64,000 nt of DNA from Flavobacterium sp. WC2421. GTDB lineage: Bacteria > Bacteroidota > Bacteroidia > Flavobacteriales > Flavobacteriaceae. The notes beneath the pieces were generated by a model. That model did not search any database and was not told the DNA's origin. It saw nothing but the letters and a program-made list of their open reading frames with translations. Both the position numbers and the translations under genes were made by a program. Shown in pieces: positions 1 to 8,718 of this stretch (the first letter of the stretch is position 1; each line of letters opens with the position of its first letter). Where the stretch lies: contig NZ_CP162004.1 of assembly GCF_040822115.1 (NCBI RefSeq), positions 1,612,001 through 1,676,000 on the forward strand, given 5' to 3'.

Positions 1-1
1 A

Positions 2-700
2 CTTCAATTTTTATATAAACAGCAAAATGTTGAGGGTGCAAAAACACTTATGATAACATCTTCGGTCAGTGCTGAAGGGAAAACATTTTGTTCTATAAAT
101 ATTGCTACTGTATTTGCATTAAGTGAAAAAAAGACGGTAATTATAGGATTGGATTTAAGAAAACCTAAGTTATTTGATGAATTTAATTTAGCGAATGATG
201 TGGGAATTGTAAATTATTTAATTAAACAAAAAAGTGTTGATGAAATAATAAATCATACACAGATTCCCTATCTTGATGTTATTCTTTCAGGGCCTGTTCC
301 TCCTAATCCTTCAGAGCTACTTATGGGAGATGGTATGGGGAAATTAATGGAAGAATTAAAGGAGAAATACGATTATATTATTTTGGACACACCACCAGTT
401 GGACTTGTGTCTGACGCATTAGAGTTGTCTCAATATTCGGATGTTACTTTATATATAGTTAGGCAAAATTTCTCAAAGAAAGAAATGATTACTTTGTTAA
501 ACAATAGAATTAAACGAGGAGAACTGGATAATGCAAGTATCATTTTTAATGGCTTTGAGAATAAGGCAAAATATGGTGCGGGTTATGGATACGGTTATGG
601 CTATGGCTACGGATATGGACCTTATTCAAATGGATATCATGATGATGACAAGCCAAAATCGATTATTCAAAAAGTTATTAGTACATTCCGTAAAGTATAA
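2..700 (+). CDS. Wzc-like tyrosine kinase, C-terminal part (5' end outside window)
   Basis: This is the cytoplasmic BY-kinase domain of a polysaccharide co-polymerase. The reading frame is open from base 2 and the sequence before the first Met (LQFLYKQQNVEGAKTL) is typical kinase-domain sequence, so the gene starts upstream. A Walker A-like loop (SSVSAEGKTF) lies near bases 59-88, the Walker A' strand reads VIIGLDLRKPK and the Walker B strand reads YDYIILDTPP. The C-terminus carries the expected tyrosine cluster, alternating Gly-Tyr, followed by an Asp-rich stretch. In this family the tail tyrosines are autophosphorylated and control chain length and export. It is a paralogue of the complete Wzc at 20824-23202, which implies a further export operon just left of the window. 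The membrane part cannot be seen. Confidence 0.9.
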   Translation, partial: LQFLYKQQNVEGAKTLMITSSVSAEGKTFCSINIATVFALSEKKTVIIGLDLRKPKLFDEFNLANDVGIVNYLIKQKSVDEIINHTQIPYLDVILSGPVPPNPSELLMGDGMGKLMEELKEKYDYIILDTPPVGLVSDALELSQYSDVTLYIVRQNFSKKEMITLLNNRIKRGELDNASIIFNGFENKAKYGAGYGYGYGYGYGYGPYSNGYHDDDKPKSIIQKVISTFRKV

Positions 701-723
701 AACTTGATTTAAAGTATTTGGAG

Positions 724-1707
724 ATGAAACAAGAAACAAAAAGTACACTTTTAATTACTGGTGGAGCTGGATTTATAGGCTCTAATCTGTGCGAATATTT
801 TTTGGAAAAAGAATACAAAGTTATTTGTTTGGATAATTTTGCAACGGGGCATAGGTACAATTTGAAGGGTTTTATAAATCATCCTAATTTTAAATTAATA
901 GAAGGAGATATTCGTAATGTAATTGATTGTGCGAATGCGGTGAAAGGCGTTGACTATGTTTTGCATCAAGCAGCCCTTGGCTCTGTTCCACGATCTATTA
1001 ATGATCCAATTACGACAAATGATGTTAATGTTTCTGGTTTTTTGAATATGTTGGTTGCTTCAAGAGAGGCAAAAGTGAAGCGATTTATTTATGCTGCAAG
1101 TTCCTCTACTTATGGAGACTCAGTTGGTTTACCAAAGGTTGAAGAAGTGATAGGGAAGCCATTATCTCCTTATGCTATAACAAAATATGTTAACGAATTG
1201 TATGCGGAAACCTTTAGTAAAACCTATGGATTAGAAACAATTGGGTTGCGATATTTTAATGTGTTTGGTAGAAAACAAGATCCAAAAGGGGCGTATGCCG
1301 CCGTGATACCAAAATTTGTGATGCAGTTAATGCAGCATGAAAGTCCAAAAATTAACGGGGATGGGAATTTTTCACGTGATTTCACTTATATAGATAATGT
1401 AATCCAAATGAATGAATTGGCTATGACAACTCAGAATCCTTTAGCAATTAATACCGTTTATAATACTGCTTATGGAGATCGAAATACATTGAATAATTTA
1501 GTAAGTTATTTAAAAGAGTATTTATCAAAATACGATTCTAAAATTGCAAATATAGAAGTAGAGTATGGTCCCGACAGAGAAGGGGATATTCCTCATTCTT
1601 TGGCTAGTATTGATAAAGCAAAAGGATTGTTAGGTTATGATCCTAAATATTCTTTGCAAGAAGGGTTAAAAGAAGCAGTAGATTGGTATTGGAAAAATTT
1701 GAAGTAA
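724..1707 (+). CDS. wbpP: UDP-N-acetylglucosamine 4-epimerase, WbpP/TviC type
   Basis: A short-chain dehydrogenase/reductase-fold epimerase of about 327 residues. The N-terminal NAD loop is GGAGFIGSNL. The catalytic region has the serine motif SSSTYGDS and a YxxxK pair (YAITK, Tyr near residue 151). The segment RYFNVFGRKQDPKGAYAAVIP is characteristic of WbpP/TviC-type enzymes, which interconvert UDP-GlcNAc and UDP-GalNAc or their uronic acids. A TTG at 718 could extend it by two residues, but the ATG at 724 is preferred. It lies 23 bp after the kinase and 42 bp before ugd. With the TviB-like dehydrogenase at 4768 it could supply UDP-GalNAcA, as in the Vi antigen and Pseudomonas O6 pathways; that pairing is inferred. 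Confidence 0.88.
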   Translation: MKQETKSTLLITGGAGFIGSNLCEYFLEKEYKVICLDNFATGHRYNLKGFINHPNFKLIEGDIRNVIDCANAVKGVDYVLHQAALGSVPRSINDPITTNDVNVSGFLNMLVASREAKVKRFIYAASSSTYGDSVGLPKVEEVIGKPLSPYAITKYVNELYAETFSKTYGLETIGLRYFNVFGRKQDPKGAYAAVIPKFVMQLMQHESPKINGDGNFSRDFTYIDNVIQMNELAMTTQNPLAINTVYNTAYGDRNTLNNLVSYLKEYLSKYDSKIANIEVEYGPDREGDIPHSLASIDKAKGLLGYDPKYSLQEGLKEAVDWYWKNLK

Positions 1708-1749
1708 AAAATTAAAAATAAATAAGGTTACAAATTTAAAAGTTAAAAA

Positions 1750-3141
1750 ATGAGTATTACAAAAATTTGTTGCATAGGAGCTGGTTATGTTGGAGGTCCT
1801 ACAATGGCAGTTATTGCACAAAAATGTCCGCATATTCAGGTTACAGTTGTTGACTTAAATGAAGAAAGAATTGCGGCATGGAATGATGAGAATGTGGATA
1901 ATATTCCAATCTATGAACCAGGACTTTCTGATATTGTTGCTGAGGCTAGAGGAAGAAATTTGTTTTTCTCTACTAATGTAGAAAAAGCAATTGATGAGGC
2001 TCAGATTATTTTTATATCAGTAAATACGCCTACTAAAACCTATGGAAAAGGGAAAGGAATGGCTGCTGATTTAAAGTACATTGAGTTGTGTGCGAGACAA
2101 ATTGCTCGTATAGCAAAAGACAATAAAATAGTGGTGGAGAAATCAACCTTGCCAGTTAGAACCGCTGAAGCGATTAAAAGTATTTTAGACAATACAGGAA
2201 ATGGTGTTCAATTTCAGATTCTTTCTAATCCTGAGTTTTTGGCAGAAGGAACTGCAGTTACTGACTTATTGAATCCTGACCGAATATTAATAGGTGGAGA
2301 CACATCAGTAGAGGGGCAAAAAGCCATACAGTCACTAGTTGATGTTTATGCAAATTGGGTTCCTGCAGATAAGATATTAACTACAAACGTTTGGTCATCT
2401 GAATTGTCTAAACTGACAGCTAATGCTTTTCTAGCACAACGAATCTCATCAGTTAATGCCATGTCTGAACTTTGTGAAAAAACGGGTGCTGATGTGAACG
2501 AAGTAGCAAGAGCTATTGGAATGGATAGTAGAATTGGTCCTAAGTTTCTAAAAGCATCTGTTGGTTTTGGAGGTTCTTGTTTTCAAAAAGACATCTTAAA
2601 TTTAGTATACATTGCTAAATCCTATGGATTGAATGAAGTGGCTGATTATTGGGAGCAAGTTATTATAATGAATGACCACCAAAAAAGGCGTTTTTCTAAT
2701 AAAATGGTTCAAACGCTTTATAATACGGTTGCCGATAAAAAAATAGCATTTTTAGGTTGGGCCTTTAAAAAAGACACCAACGATACAAGAGAATCTGCGG
2801 CTATTTATATTGCGGATGATTTAATAAATGAACAAGCTCAAATTGCAGTATATGACCCTAAGGTATCTTCTAAAAAAGTACTAGCAGATTTGGATTATCT
2901 TGAAACGAGAACTTCTGAGAAAAATAGTGCCAATGTAACTTCGTTTTCGAGTCCTTATGAAGCTTGTGCGTCTGCACATGCTATAGCCGTTTTGACGGAA
3001 TGGGATGAGTTTATAGCATATGACTGGCAAAAAATTTATGATGGGATGCAAAAGCCTGCTTTTGTCTTTGATGGAAGAAATATATTAAATCGTGTAGCAT
3101 TAGAATCTATTGGGTTTATTTACCAAGGAATAGGATCGTAA
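1750..3141 (+). CDS. ugd: UDP-glucose 6-dehydrogenase
   Basis: This 463-residue cytoplasmic enzyme oxidises UDP-glucose to UDP-glucuronic acid with two NAD. It opens with the Rossmann loop [11 protein letters not shown]. It has the substrate-binding segment [13 protein letters not shown] and the catalytic motif [10 protein letters not shown], with the nucleophilic cysteine at about residue 277. The C-terminal domain contains [14 protein letters not shown] and ends with FDGRN. Its length and the GAGYVGGPT start resemble the long, eukaryote-like UGDH branch common in Bacteroidota, not the TviB branch represented by the gene at 4768. The 119 bp downstream separate it from the antiterminator gene and show no clear terminator. 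Confidence 0.95.
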   Translation: MSITKICCIGAGYVGGPTMAVIAQKCPHIQVTVVDLNEERIAAWNDENVDNIPIYEPGLSDIVAEARGRNLFFSTNVEKAIDEAQIIFISVNTPTKTYGKGKGMAADLKYIELCARQIARIAKDNKIVVEKSTLPVRTAEAIKSILDNTGNGVQFQILSNPEFLAEGTAVTDLLNPDRILIGGDTSVEGQKAIQSLVDVYANWVPADKILTTNVWSSELSKLTANAFLAQRISSVNAMSELCEKTGADVNEVARAIGMDSRIGPKFLKASVGFGGSCFQKDILNLVYIAKSYGLNEVADYWEQVIIMNDHQKRRFSNKMVQTLYNTVADKKIAFLGWAFKKDTNDTRESAAIYIADDLINEQAQIAVYDPKVSSKKVLADLDYLETRTSEKNSANVTSFSSPYEACASAHAIAVLTEWDEFIAYDWQKIYDGMQKPAFVFDGRNILNRVALESIGFIYQGIGS

Positions 3142-3260
3142 AGGTGTTTAGGGACAAAAGTTACAAAGCTGAAAAGTAGTTATTTATTACTGCGTTATGT
3201 GTTTTAAACGTTATGTCAATTACTTAAACTAAAAACTAATTTTATTAGAATACTATATAA

Positions 3261-3728
3261 ATGATGAATTGGTATGTTGTTTATACAAAACCGAAATGGG
3301 AGAAAAAAGTAGCTGAACAGTTAACGAATGCTGGTGTAGAATGTTATTGTCCATTGATTATAAAAATACATCAATGGTCAGATAGAAAGAAAAAAGTAGA
3401 AGTACCACTTTTTAATTCATATGTTTTTGTTCATTTAGCTGATGAAGACCGGAATTTAGTATTCCAATCACCAGGTGCTGTAAGGTATTTATTTTGGTTG
3501 GGTAAACCTGCTATTGTAAGAGACGATGAAATTAGCACCATAAAATCTTGGCTTGACAAGCCTAATAAAGTTGATATTGCAATTACTACACTTCAGGTTG
3601 GAGATAAAATCACCTTGGAGTCTGGTCCTTTCACAGCTCAAGAGGCCGTGATTCAGGAAGTAAAAAACACGCATTACGTTCTTGTATTAGAATCATTAGG
3701 TTGTGTACTGAAAATGAGTATAAAGTAA
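3261..3728 (+). CDS. UpxY-like NusG-family transcription antiterminator
   Basis: A 155-residue NusG paralogue. The N-terminal NGN domain reads MMNWYVVYTKPKWEKKVAEQL, then CYCPL and PLFNSYVFVH, the usual order for loop-specific antiterminators of the UpxY/RfaH group. A short C-terminal segment from about residue 110 (VGDKITLESGPFTAQEA) fits a KOW-like domain. In Bacteroides, UpxY proteins bind RNA polymerase at the leader of their own capsule operon and prevent premature termination. Here the gene is followed by about 1 kb of non-coding DNA with an intrinsic terminator at 4503-4533 before the next biosynthesis gene, which fits such a role. The specificity is inferred. An ATG at 3264 is an equally possible start. 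Confidence 0.87.
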   Translation: MMNWYVVYTKPKWEKKVAEQLTNAGVECYCPLIIKIHQWSDRKKKVEVPLFNSYVFVHLADEDRNLVFQSPGAVRYLFWLGKPAIVRDDEISTIKSWLDKPNKVDIAITTLQVGDKITLESGPFTAQEAVIQEVKNTHYVLVLESLGCVLKMSIK

Positions 3729-3735
3729 GTAGTTG

Positions 3736-3912
3736 TGAGAAGTGCGTTTTTTTTGAAGGAATCTTTTCTTTTGCCTTGATGCAAAAGAAACAAAAAATAT
3801 TCATGGGTTGTTATTGTTTTTTTGGTATTCATGAATCTTCGATTTCAAGCCTGCAAATTAAAAGCTTAAAAACTACCTCAAAGTACCGTTCCGCAGCCCG
3901 AGCCGTTCGTCC
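3736..3912 (+). repeat. Interspersed direct repeat, copy 1, with hairpin
   Basis: About 177 bp that recur at 4048-4229 with scattered differences. The copy starts with a T-rich stretch, then a perfect 10-bp stem (3765-3774 with 3781-3790) around the loop CTTGAT. It continues through a conserved AT-rich core and ends in a GC-richer segment around CCGCAGCCCGAGCCGTTCGT. No long coding frame is believable across it. An apparent frame over 3701-4057 runs through repeat sequence and is not taken as a gene. Confidence 0.85.
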
Positions 3913-4047
3913 TTCGTCCTCCACTCGCGGACTGCTGCCACTTCACTTTTTCGTTGTTTTTCTATGCTTTTTATTTGAGGGCGGGGAGAGGAGTGGTGCG
4001 AAGGAGTATTCAGTGTTCAGGAAGCAGTGTTCAGTTATAGTGAGTTT

Positions 4048-4229
4048 TGAGAAGTAAGTTGTTTTTTTTGAAAGAGTTCTTTTCTTTTTTGCTTGATCAA
4101 AAAAGAAAAAAAAATATTCATGGGTTGTTATTGTTTTTTTGGTATTCATGAATCTTCGATTTCAAGCCTGCAAATCAAAGGCTTAAAAACTACCTCAAAG
4201 TATGGTTCCGCAGCCCGAGCCGTTCGTCC
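4048..4229 (+). repeat. Interspersed direct repeat, copy 2, with compensatory hairpin
   Basis: Second copy of the repeat at 3736-3912. The hairpin sits at the same place (4080-4091 with 4098-4109), keeps the loop CTTGAT and remains fully paired although stem bases changed on both sides: GC closing pairs in copy 1 became T-A pairs plus a G-C closing pair. This indicates that the folded form, not only the sequence, has been kept. Words like cagtgttcag (4008-4036) precede it and resemble the arrays at 19624 and 48121. Confidence 0.85.
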
Positions 4230-4360
4230 ATCAAAAAGCGGACAACGAATATCGATTCATGGTTAACCGTTTTCCGTCCATCAAAAAGTGAACATCGAAC
4301 AACGAATATCGATTCATCGGTCAACGGTAATCGAACAATGAACATCGGTCATCGAGTTGT
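4225..4360. repeat. Short tandem word repeats
   Basis: CGTCCATCAAAAAG occurs at 4225-4238 and 4275-4288, and CAACGAATATCGATTCAT at 4243-4260 and 4300-4317, so a unit of about 50-57 bp is duplicated with a small indel. Similar words (cgaacaa, aacatcgg, cgaatatcg) continue to about 4356, and a trace lies at 6089-6104. There is no coding potential. Confidence 0.75.
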
Positions 4361-4502
4361 AATTGAATGTTTATTTGAGGGTGGGGAGAAGATTAGTTCT
4401 GAGTTTGGTGTTGAAAATGAGTTTAAAGTAGGATTATAGCTGTAAAATAAGTATTCGAAAAATGTTTGAATACTCAAGAAACACACCTTTTTATCTATAT
4501 TA

Positions 4503-4533
4503 AGATATCACTAAATTTAGTGATATTTTTTTG
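4503..4533 (+). terminator. Intrinsic terminator upstream of the first biosynthesis cluster
   Basis: A perfect 22-nt palindrome at 4505-4526 (11-bp arms, centre AAATTT) is extended by an A-T and a G-T pair. It is followed at once by seven T residues on the plus strand. It stands between the UpxY-like gene and the tviB-like gene, facing transcription that enters from the left. It is the obvious candidate site for processive antitermination. Confidence 0.75.
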
Positions 4534-4659
4534 TTTAAAAAGGAGTGTATTCGTTTTATGTTGTTGATAATAAGATTGTTGTGTTTTTTCGTTTGGTTTT
4601 TGGGGTTTTTCGAATCCTTTTCAAATGAAAAAGATAGAAAAAGACCGATATAAAGTAGC

Positions 4660-4667
4660 TATATTTG
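4660..4667 (+). promoter_or_regulatory. Candidate -7 element (TAnnTTTG type)
   Basis: TATATTTG matches the Bacteroidota -7 consensus and lies about 100 bp before the ATG of the tviB-like gene, after the terminator. No TTG is seen at the expected -33 spacing, so only half the consensus is supported. A promoter here would let the cluster be transcribed independently of read-through from upxY. Confidence 0.45.
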
Positions 4668-4767
4668 CAAACTTAAAATTATTTCACTTTCCGTCTCCTT
4701 TTTTGGGAGTATGGATCGCGAAGCGTTGTATTAATAGTACTAAAAGCTAATATCTATTAGTTGAATT

Positions 4768-6051
4768 ATGGAATCAAATTTGAAAATAGCAGTTATCGGT
4801 TTGGGTTATGTTGGTTTGCCTCTAGCACGATTATTTGCTACTAAACATCCTGTAATTGGGTTTGATATAAATGAATCCAGAGTAAAAGAATTAAAAGCAG
4901 GTTATGATGCCACCCTTGAAATTGATGCTACAACATTAACTAAGGTACTTTTAAATGATACTACTAACGCCATTGGACTATACTGCACATCTATTTTAAA
5001 AGAGGTGACTAATTGTAATTATTATATTGTAACCGTTCCTACACCCGTTGATAAAAATAACAGGCCAGATTTGACTCCTTTATATAAATCCAGTGAAACA
5101 GTAGGTAAACTACTAAAAAGTGGAGATACTGTCATTTATGAATCTACGGTTTATCCTGGAGTAACAGAAGAAGAATGTGTACCTGTTTTAGAAAGAATTT
5201 CAGGTTTACAATTTAATGTTGATTTCTTTGTGGGGTATTCTCCTGAAAGAATTAATCCTGGAGATAAAGAGCATACTGTTGATAAAATACTAAAAGTAAC
5301 TTCGGGTTCTACTCCTGAAACCGCACAAAAAGTAAATCGTTTGTATCAGTCTGTGATTACAGCTGGAACCCATTTGGCTCCATCTATAAAAGTTGCAGAG
5401 GCAGCGAAAGTAATTGAAAATTCACAACGGGATATTAATATTGCTTTTGTAAATGAATTGGCTAAAATTTTTAATTTATTAAATATTGATACCCAGGCTG
5501 TTTTAGAAGCCGCAGGAACCAAATGGAATTTTCTTCCTTTTAAACCGGGTTTGGTTGGAGGACATTGCATCGGTGTTGATCCTTACTATTTGGCTCAAAA
5601 AGCACAAGAAATGGGGTACCATCCTGAAATTATTTTAGCGGGTAGGCGTTTGAATGACAGTATGGGAGAATATGTAGCCTCTCAAATAGTAAAATTAATG
5701 ATCAAGAAAGGGGTTTCAGTCAATGGAGCAACGCTCTTGATGCTTGGAATTACTTTCAAAGAGAATTGTCCAGATGTTCGCAATACAAAGATTGTAGATG
5801 TGATTGCTGCTTTAACGGATTATGGTATTACGGTTACGATATATGATCCATTAGCCGATCCGGAAGCGGTTAAAAAAGAATATAAATTAGCAACGGTAAA
5901 TACCGTACCCAATACAACCTTTGATGCCATTGTTTTGGGAGTAGCCCATACTGACTTTTTAAGTTTGGATTTTTCAAGATTGCAAAAGTCCAATAGTATT
6001 TTGTATGATGTAAAAGGAGTTTTGGGTGATCGTGTTGATGGAAGATTGTAA
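4768..6051 (+). CDS. tviB: UDP-N-acetyl-hexosamine 6-dehydrogenase, TviB/WbpO type
   Basis: A 427-residue nucleotide-sugar dehydrogenase making UDP-GlcNAcA or UDP-GalNAcA. The Rossmann loop is GLGYVGLPLARLF. The central region has YSPERINPGDKEHT, and the catalytic motif FKPGLVGGHCIGVDPYYLA has its cysteine at about residue 267. The C-terminal domain has GITFKENCPDVRNTK. The VGGHCIGVDPYYL form is typical of the TviB/WbpO group and differs from the UDP-glucose dehydrogenase at 1750. It is the first gene of the 4.8-19.6 kb cluster. Which epimer it uses cannot be read from sequence; the WbpP-like epimerase 3 kb upstream is its natural partner. Confidence 0.92.
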   Translation: MESNLKIAVIGLGYVGLPLARLFATKHPVIGFDINESRVKELKAGYDATLEIDATTLTKVLLNDTTNAIGLYCTSILKEVTNCNYYIVTVPTPVDKNNRPDLTPLYKSSETVGKLLKSGDTVIYESTVYPGVTEEECVPVLERISGLQFNVDFFVGYSPERINPGDKEHTVDKILKVTSGSTPETAQKVNRLYQSVITAGTHLAPSIKVAEAAKVIENSQRDINIAFVNELAKIFNLLNIDTQAVLEAAGTKWNFLPFKPGLVGGHCIGVDPYYLAQKAQEMGYHPEIILAGRRLNDSMGEYVASQIVKLMIKKGVSVNGATLLMLGITFKENCPDVRNTKIVDVIAALTDYGITVTIYDPLADPEAVKKEYKLATVNTVPNTTFDAIVLGVAHTDFLSLDFSRLQKSNSILYDVKGVLGDRVDGRL

Positions 6052-6121
6052 AAATCTTCCGCCGTCAAAAGAGCAACTGTCATGCCAAAACGAATATCGA
6101 ACAACAAATAAAGAATAAAAC

Positions 6122-7129
6122 ATGGAAAACAAAAAATCAATTACGCACGTAATTCTTACTGGAGGAGTAGGTAGCCGATTATGGCCTTTATCACGTAAAA
6201 GTCAGCCTAAGCAATACTTGGATATTTTTGACGGTAAGTCTTTATTTGAGATGACTGTGGACCGCAACCGAAATATTGCTGATAAGGTGATGGTGGTAGG
6301 TAATATTGATAATTGTCATTTGAGTAGGAATGTTTTAGAAAAATCGAATACTGCATATGTAGATATAATTGAATCTACTCCACGAAATACAGCAGCAGCT
6401 ATTGCTTTTGCAGCCTTTGCATCTGAACCAGATGATATATTGATTGTAACACCATCAGATCATATCATTGATGAGATGGAAATGTATGAAGATGCTATTA
6501 ATGAAGCTGTTGATAAGGCATTAAATGGGTATATTGTTACTTTTGGAATTGTACCAACAAAACCAGAAATTGGATATGGGTATATAGAGCGCAAAGGAGA
6601 TGATGTCATTTCTTTTAGAGAAAAACCAAACCAAGTTACCGCTGCCGCCTTTATTTCTAAAGGGAACTTTTTGTGGAATAGTGGAATGTTTTGTTTTAAA
6701 GCCAGTGTATTATTAGAAGAACTAAAATCTTTCCACCCTGAAGTATATGAAAAGTCGAAAATTGCTTGGGAAAATAATAAAGCAGGGAATTTAGATTTGG
6801 ATTTATCCATGGATATTCCTTCTATTAGTATTGATTATGCAGTAATGGAGAGAAGTAAAAAAATTAAAGTAGTTGGATCCCAATTTGCGTGGTCTGATTT
6901 GGGCTCATTTGAATCGGTTTACGATTATTTATTGACTATTGGGCATAAAGTAGATGAAAACGGAAATATGGTGATTGGTACTAACAACTATACTGCTTTC
7001 ATTGGAGTTAAAGATACCATATTTGTTTATACGCCAACAGCTAATTTAATTTTGAAAAAAGAATTTTCTCAAGATGTTAAGAGTGTTTATAGTGCACTCG
7101 AAAGAGCTAACTCTGATTTATTGAATTAA
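6122..7129 (+). CDS. manC: Mannose-1-phosphate guanylyltransferase (single domain)
   Basis: Makes GDP-mannose from mannose-1-phosphate and GTP. The nucleotidyltransferase signature GGVGSRLWPLSRKSQPKQYL is at residues 15-34. TPSDHII, FREKPN and WNSGMF follow, and the C-terminal part contains IDYAVMERS and WSDLGSF. At 335 residues it lacks the phosphomannose isomerase domain of the long ManC/AlgA form. It begins the GDP-fucose block (manC, fcl, gmd) and ends 6 bp before fcl. No phosphomannomutase or phosphomannose isomerase gene is present in the window, so mannose-1-phosphate must come from elsewhere. Confidence 0.93.
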   Translation: MENKKSITHVILTGGVGSRLWPLSRKSQPKQYLDIFDGKSLFEMTVDRNRNIADKVMVVGNIDNCHLSRNVLEKSNTAYVDIIESTPRNTAAAIAFAAFASEPDDILIVTPSDHIIDEMEMYEDAINEAVDKALNGYIVTFGIVPTKPEIGYGYIERKGDDVISFREKPNQVTAAAFISKGNFLWNSGMFCFKASVLLEELKSFHPEVYEKSKIAWENNKAGNLDLDLSMDIPSISIDYAVMERSKKIKVVGSQFAWSDLGSFESVYDYLLTIGHKVDENGNMVIGTNNYTAFIGVKDTIFVYTPTANLILKKEFSQDVKSVYSALERANSDLLN

Positions 7130-7135
7130 AAAATT

Positions 7136-8086
7136 ATGAATAAAGACACTAAAATATACATTGCCGGACATAACGGGATGGTAGGGAGCGCTATTTGGCG
7201 GACTCTTATTGAAAAAGGGTATACCCATCTTATTGGATCTTCCAGTAAGGAGTTGGATCTAAGAAACCAACAAGAAGTGGCTGCTTTTATGGCTAAAGAA
7301 AAACCTGAAGTGATTATTGATGCTGCTGCAAAAGTAGGAGGGATATTGGCCAACAATGATTTTCCGTATCAGTTCCTTATGGAAAACATGCAAATCCAGA
7401 ATAATCTAATCGACTCAGCAATGAAGTCTGATGTAGAGAAATTTATCTTTTTGGGAAGTTCTTGTATCTATCCTAAACTAGCTCCACAACCTTTAAAAGA
7501 AGAATATTTATTGACGGATACTTTAGAACCCACCAATGAATGGTACGCGATTGCAAAAATAACTGGGGTAAAAGCCTGTCAGGCCATCCGAAAACAATTC
7601 AATAAAGATTATGTAAGCCTAATGCCTACTAATTTGTATGGGACTTACGATAATTTTGATTTAACTTCTTCGCATGTTTTACCTGCGATGATGCGTAAAT
7701 TTCATGAAGCAAAAATGAATAATAATGCGCCAGTTACTCTTTGGGGTAGCGGAACACCTATGCGCGAATTCCTTTTTGTAGATGATATGGCACAGTCAGT
7801 TGTTTTTGCATTAGAAAACAAACTACCTGATTATTTATACAATGTAGGAACGGGGGAGGATTTAACGATCAAGCAATTGGCAGAAACCATTCAAAAAATA
7901 ATTGGACATCAAGGAGAAATTATTTGGGATCGTACTAAACCAGATGGTACACCAAGAAAATTAATGGATATTTCTAAAATGCATGCTTTGGGATGGAAAC
8001 ATCAAGTGCAATTAGAAGAAGGGATACAGAAGACGTATACTTGGTTTTTAGAGAATATCGATAAATTTAAGGAAGTGAAGATGTAG
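7136..8086 (+). CDS. fcl: GDP-L-fucose synthase
   Basis: This 316-residue epimerase/reductase converts GDP-4-keto-6-deoxymannose to GDP-L-fucose with NADPH. It has the loop GHNGMVGSAI, the serine motif GSSCIYP, and the YxxxK pair in NEWYAIAK (Tyr137, Lys141). It also has MPTNLYGTYDNFD and REFLFVDDMA, all typical of WcaG/Fcl. The usual neighbour gmd lies downstream, but a repeat-flanked four-helix-bundle gene has been placed between them (8087-8999). The likely fucose user is the GT11 enzyme at 29277. Confidence 0.96.
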   Translation: MNKDTKIYIAGHNGMVGSAIWRTLIEKGYTHLIGSSSKELDLRNQQEVAAFMAKEKPEVIIDAAAKVGGILANNDFPYQFLMENMQIQNNLIDSAMKSDVEKFIFLGSSCIYPKLAPQPLKEEYLLTDTLEPTNEWYAIAKITGVKACQAIRKQFNKDYVSLMPTNLYGTYDNFDLTSSHVLPAMMRKFHEAKMNNNAPVTLWGSGTPMREFLFVDDMAQSVVFALENKLPDYLYNVGTGEDLTIKQLAETIQKIIGHQGEIIWDRTKPDGTPRKLMDISKMHALGWKHQVQLEEGIQKTYTWFLENIDKFKEVKM

Positions 8087-8094
8087 GGAAGGAT

Positions 8095-8325
8095 TAACTG
8101 GTTAATCGTTTAATCGGTTAGGAAAAAGGTTAAGCGGTTAGTAAAGGTTTAATCGTTTAGGAAAAGTTTAATTGGTTAGGAAAAGTTTAAATATTTACAT
8201 TCGATTAACCAAATAACCAGTTCACCAAATAAACAAATAATCAGTTCACCAATTAAACTTTTGTTCGATTCAGCAATTAACCATTAGTTCGATTAAACAA
8301 ATAACCAATTAAACAAATAACCGAT
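8095..8325. repeat. Inverted word array upstream of four-helix-bundle gene 1
   Basis: The first half is built of words such as ggttaatcg and gtttaatcggttaggaaa. The second half is built of their complements (cgattaacc, aataaccag, caattaaac). Matched arms include GGTTAATCG at 8100-8108 and CGATTAACC at 8202-8210, around a centre near taaatattta (8188-8197). The strand could fold into a long imperfect hairpin. A 33-bp segment at 8202-8234 recurs exactly at 8802-8834 on the other side of the gene. Confidence 0.85.
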
Positions 8326-8718
8326 TTGAGCTACCACATCTATTCTTTCGAAAAATTAGAAGTATATCAAATGGCTAGAAAGTTCAAAATTGATATAAAG
8401 TTGATGAGTCAAGGGTTTCCAAAAGAAGAAAGATTTGATTTAATCAGTCAAATTAATAGGTCATCAGCGAGTATCTCTGCTAATTTAGCAGAGGGTTCTG
8501 GAAGATCTTCTAATTTTGACCAGGCCCATTTTACTAATATGTCCTATTCAACGGGGTTAGAAACAATAGATCATTTGAACACCGCCTTGGATATGAAGTA
8601 TATTAATGAAGAAAAATATACAGAACTTAGAATAAAACTGGATGCTATTTTAAATAAATTAAATTCACTTTATAAATATCAAATCAATAATAAAGAGACG
8701 TTGAAGAAGAAAGTTTAA
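8326..8718 (+). CDS. Four-helix-bundle protein, S23/Avd-like (copy 1)
   Basis: A 130-residue, mostly helical protein related to the 23S rRNA intervening-sequence protein family, which also includes the accessory protein Avd of diversity-generating retroelements. Family landmarks are FEKLEVYQMARKF at the start and then RFDLISQINRSSASISANLAEGSGR in two adjoining stretches. The TTG at 8326 is chosen as start because the conserved F-E-K-L-E-V helix begins right after it; the next Met is inside that helix. It is the most divergent of three copies in the window. No reverse transcriptase or rRNA gene is nearby. It splits fcl from gmd and is enclosed by inverted word arrays. Function unknown. Confidence 0.85.
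   Translation: MSYHIYSFEKLEVYQMARKFKIDIKLMSQGFPKEERFDLISQINRSSASISANLAEGSGRSSNFDQAHFTNMSYSTGLETIDHLNTALDMKYINEEKYTELRIKLDAILNKLNSLYKYQINNKETLKKKV

Noticed and set aside
3489..3674. Minus-strand open frame inside the antiterminator gene
   Set aside because: Shadow frame without recognisable motifs; the plus-strand gene has clear NusG-type motifs.
3701..4057. Open frame over the repeat region as a gene
   Set aside because: It overlaps the end of the antiterminator gene and translates the duplicated repeat and its hairpin; the second copy does not keep the frame.
8326..8718. Diversity-generating retroelement because of the Avd-like protein
   Set aside because: No reverse transcriptase, template repeat or variable repeat was seen near any of the three four-helix-bundle genes.
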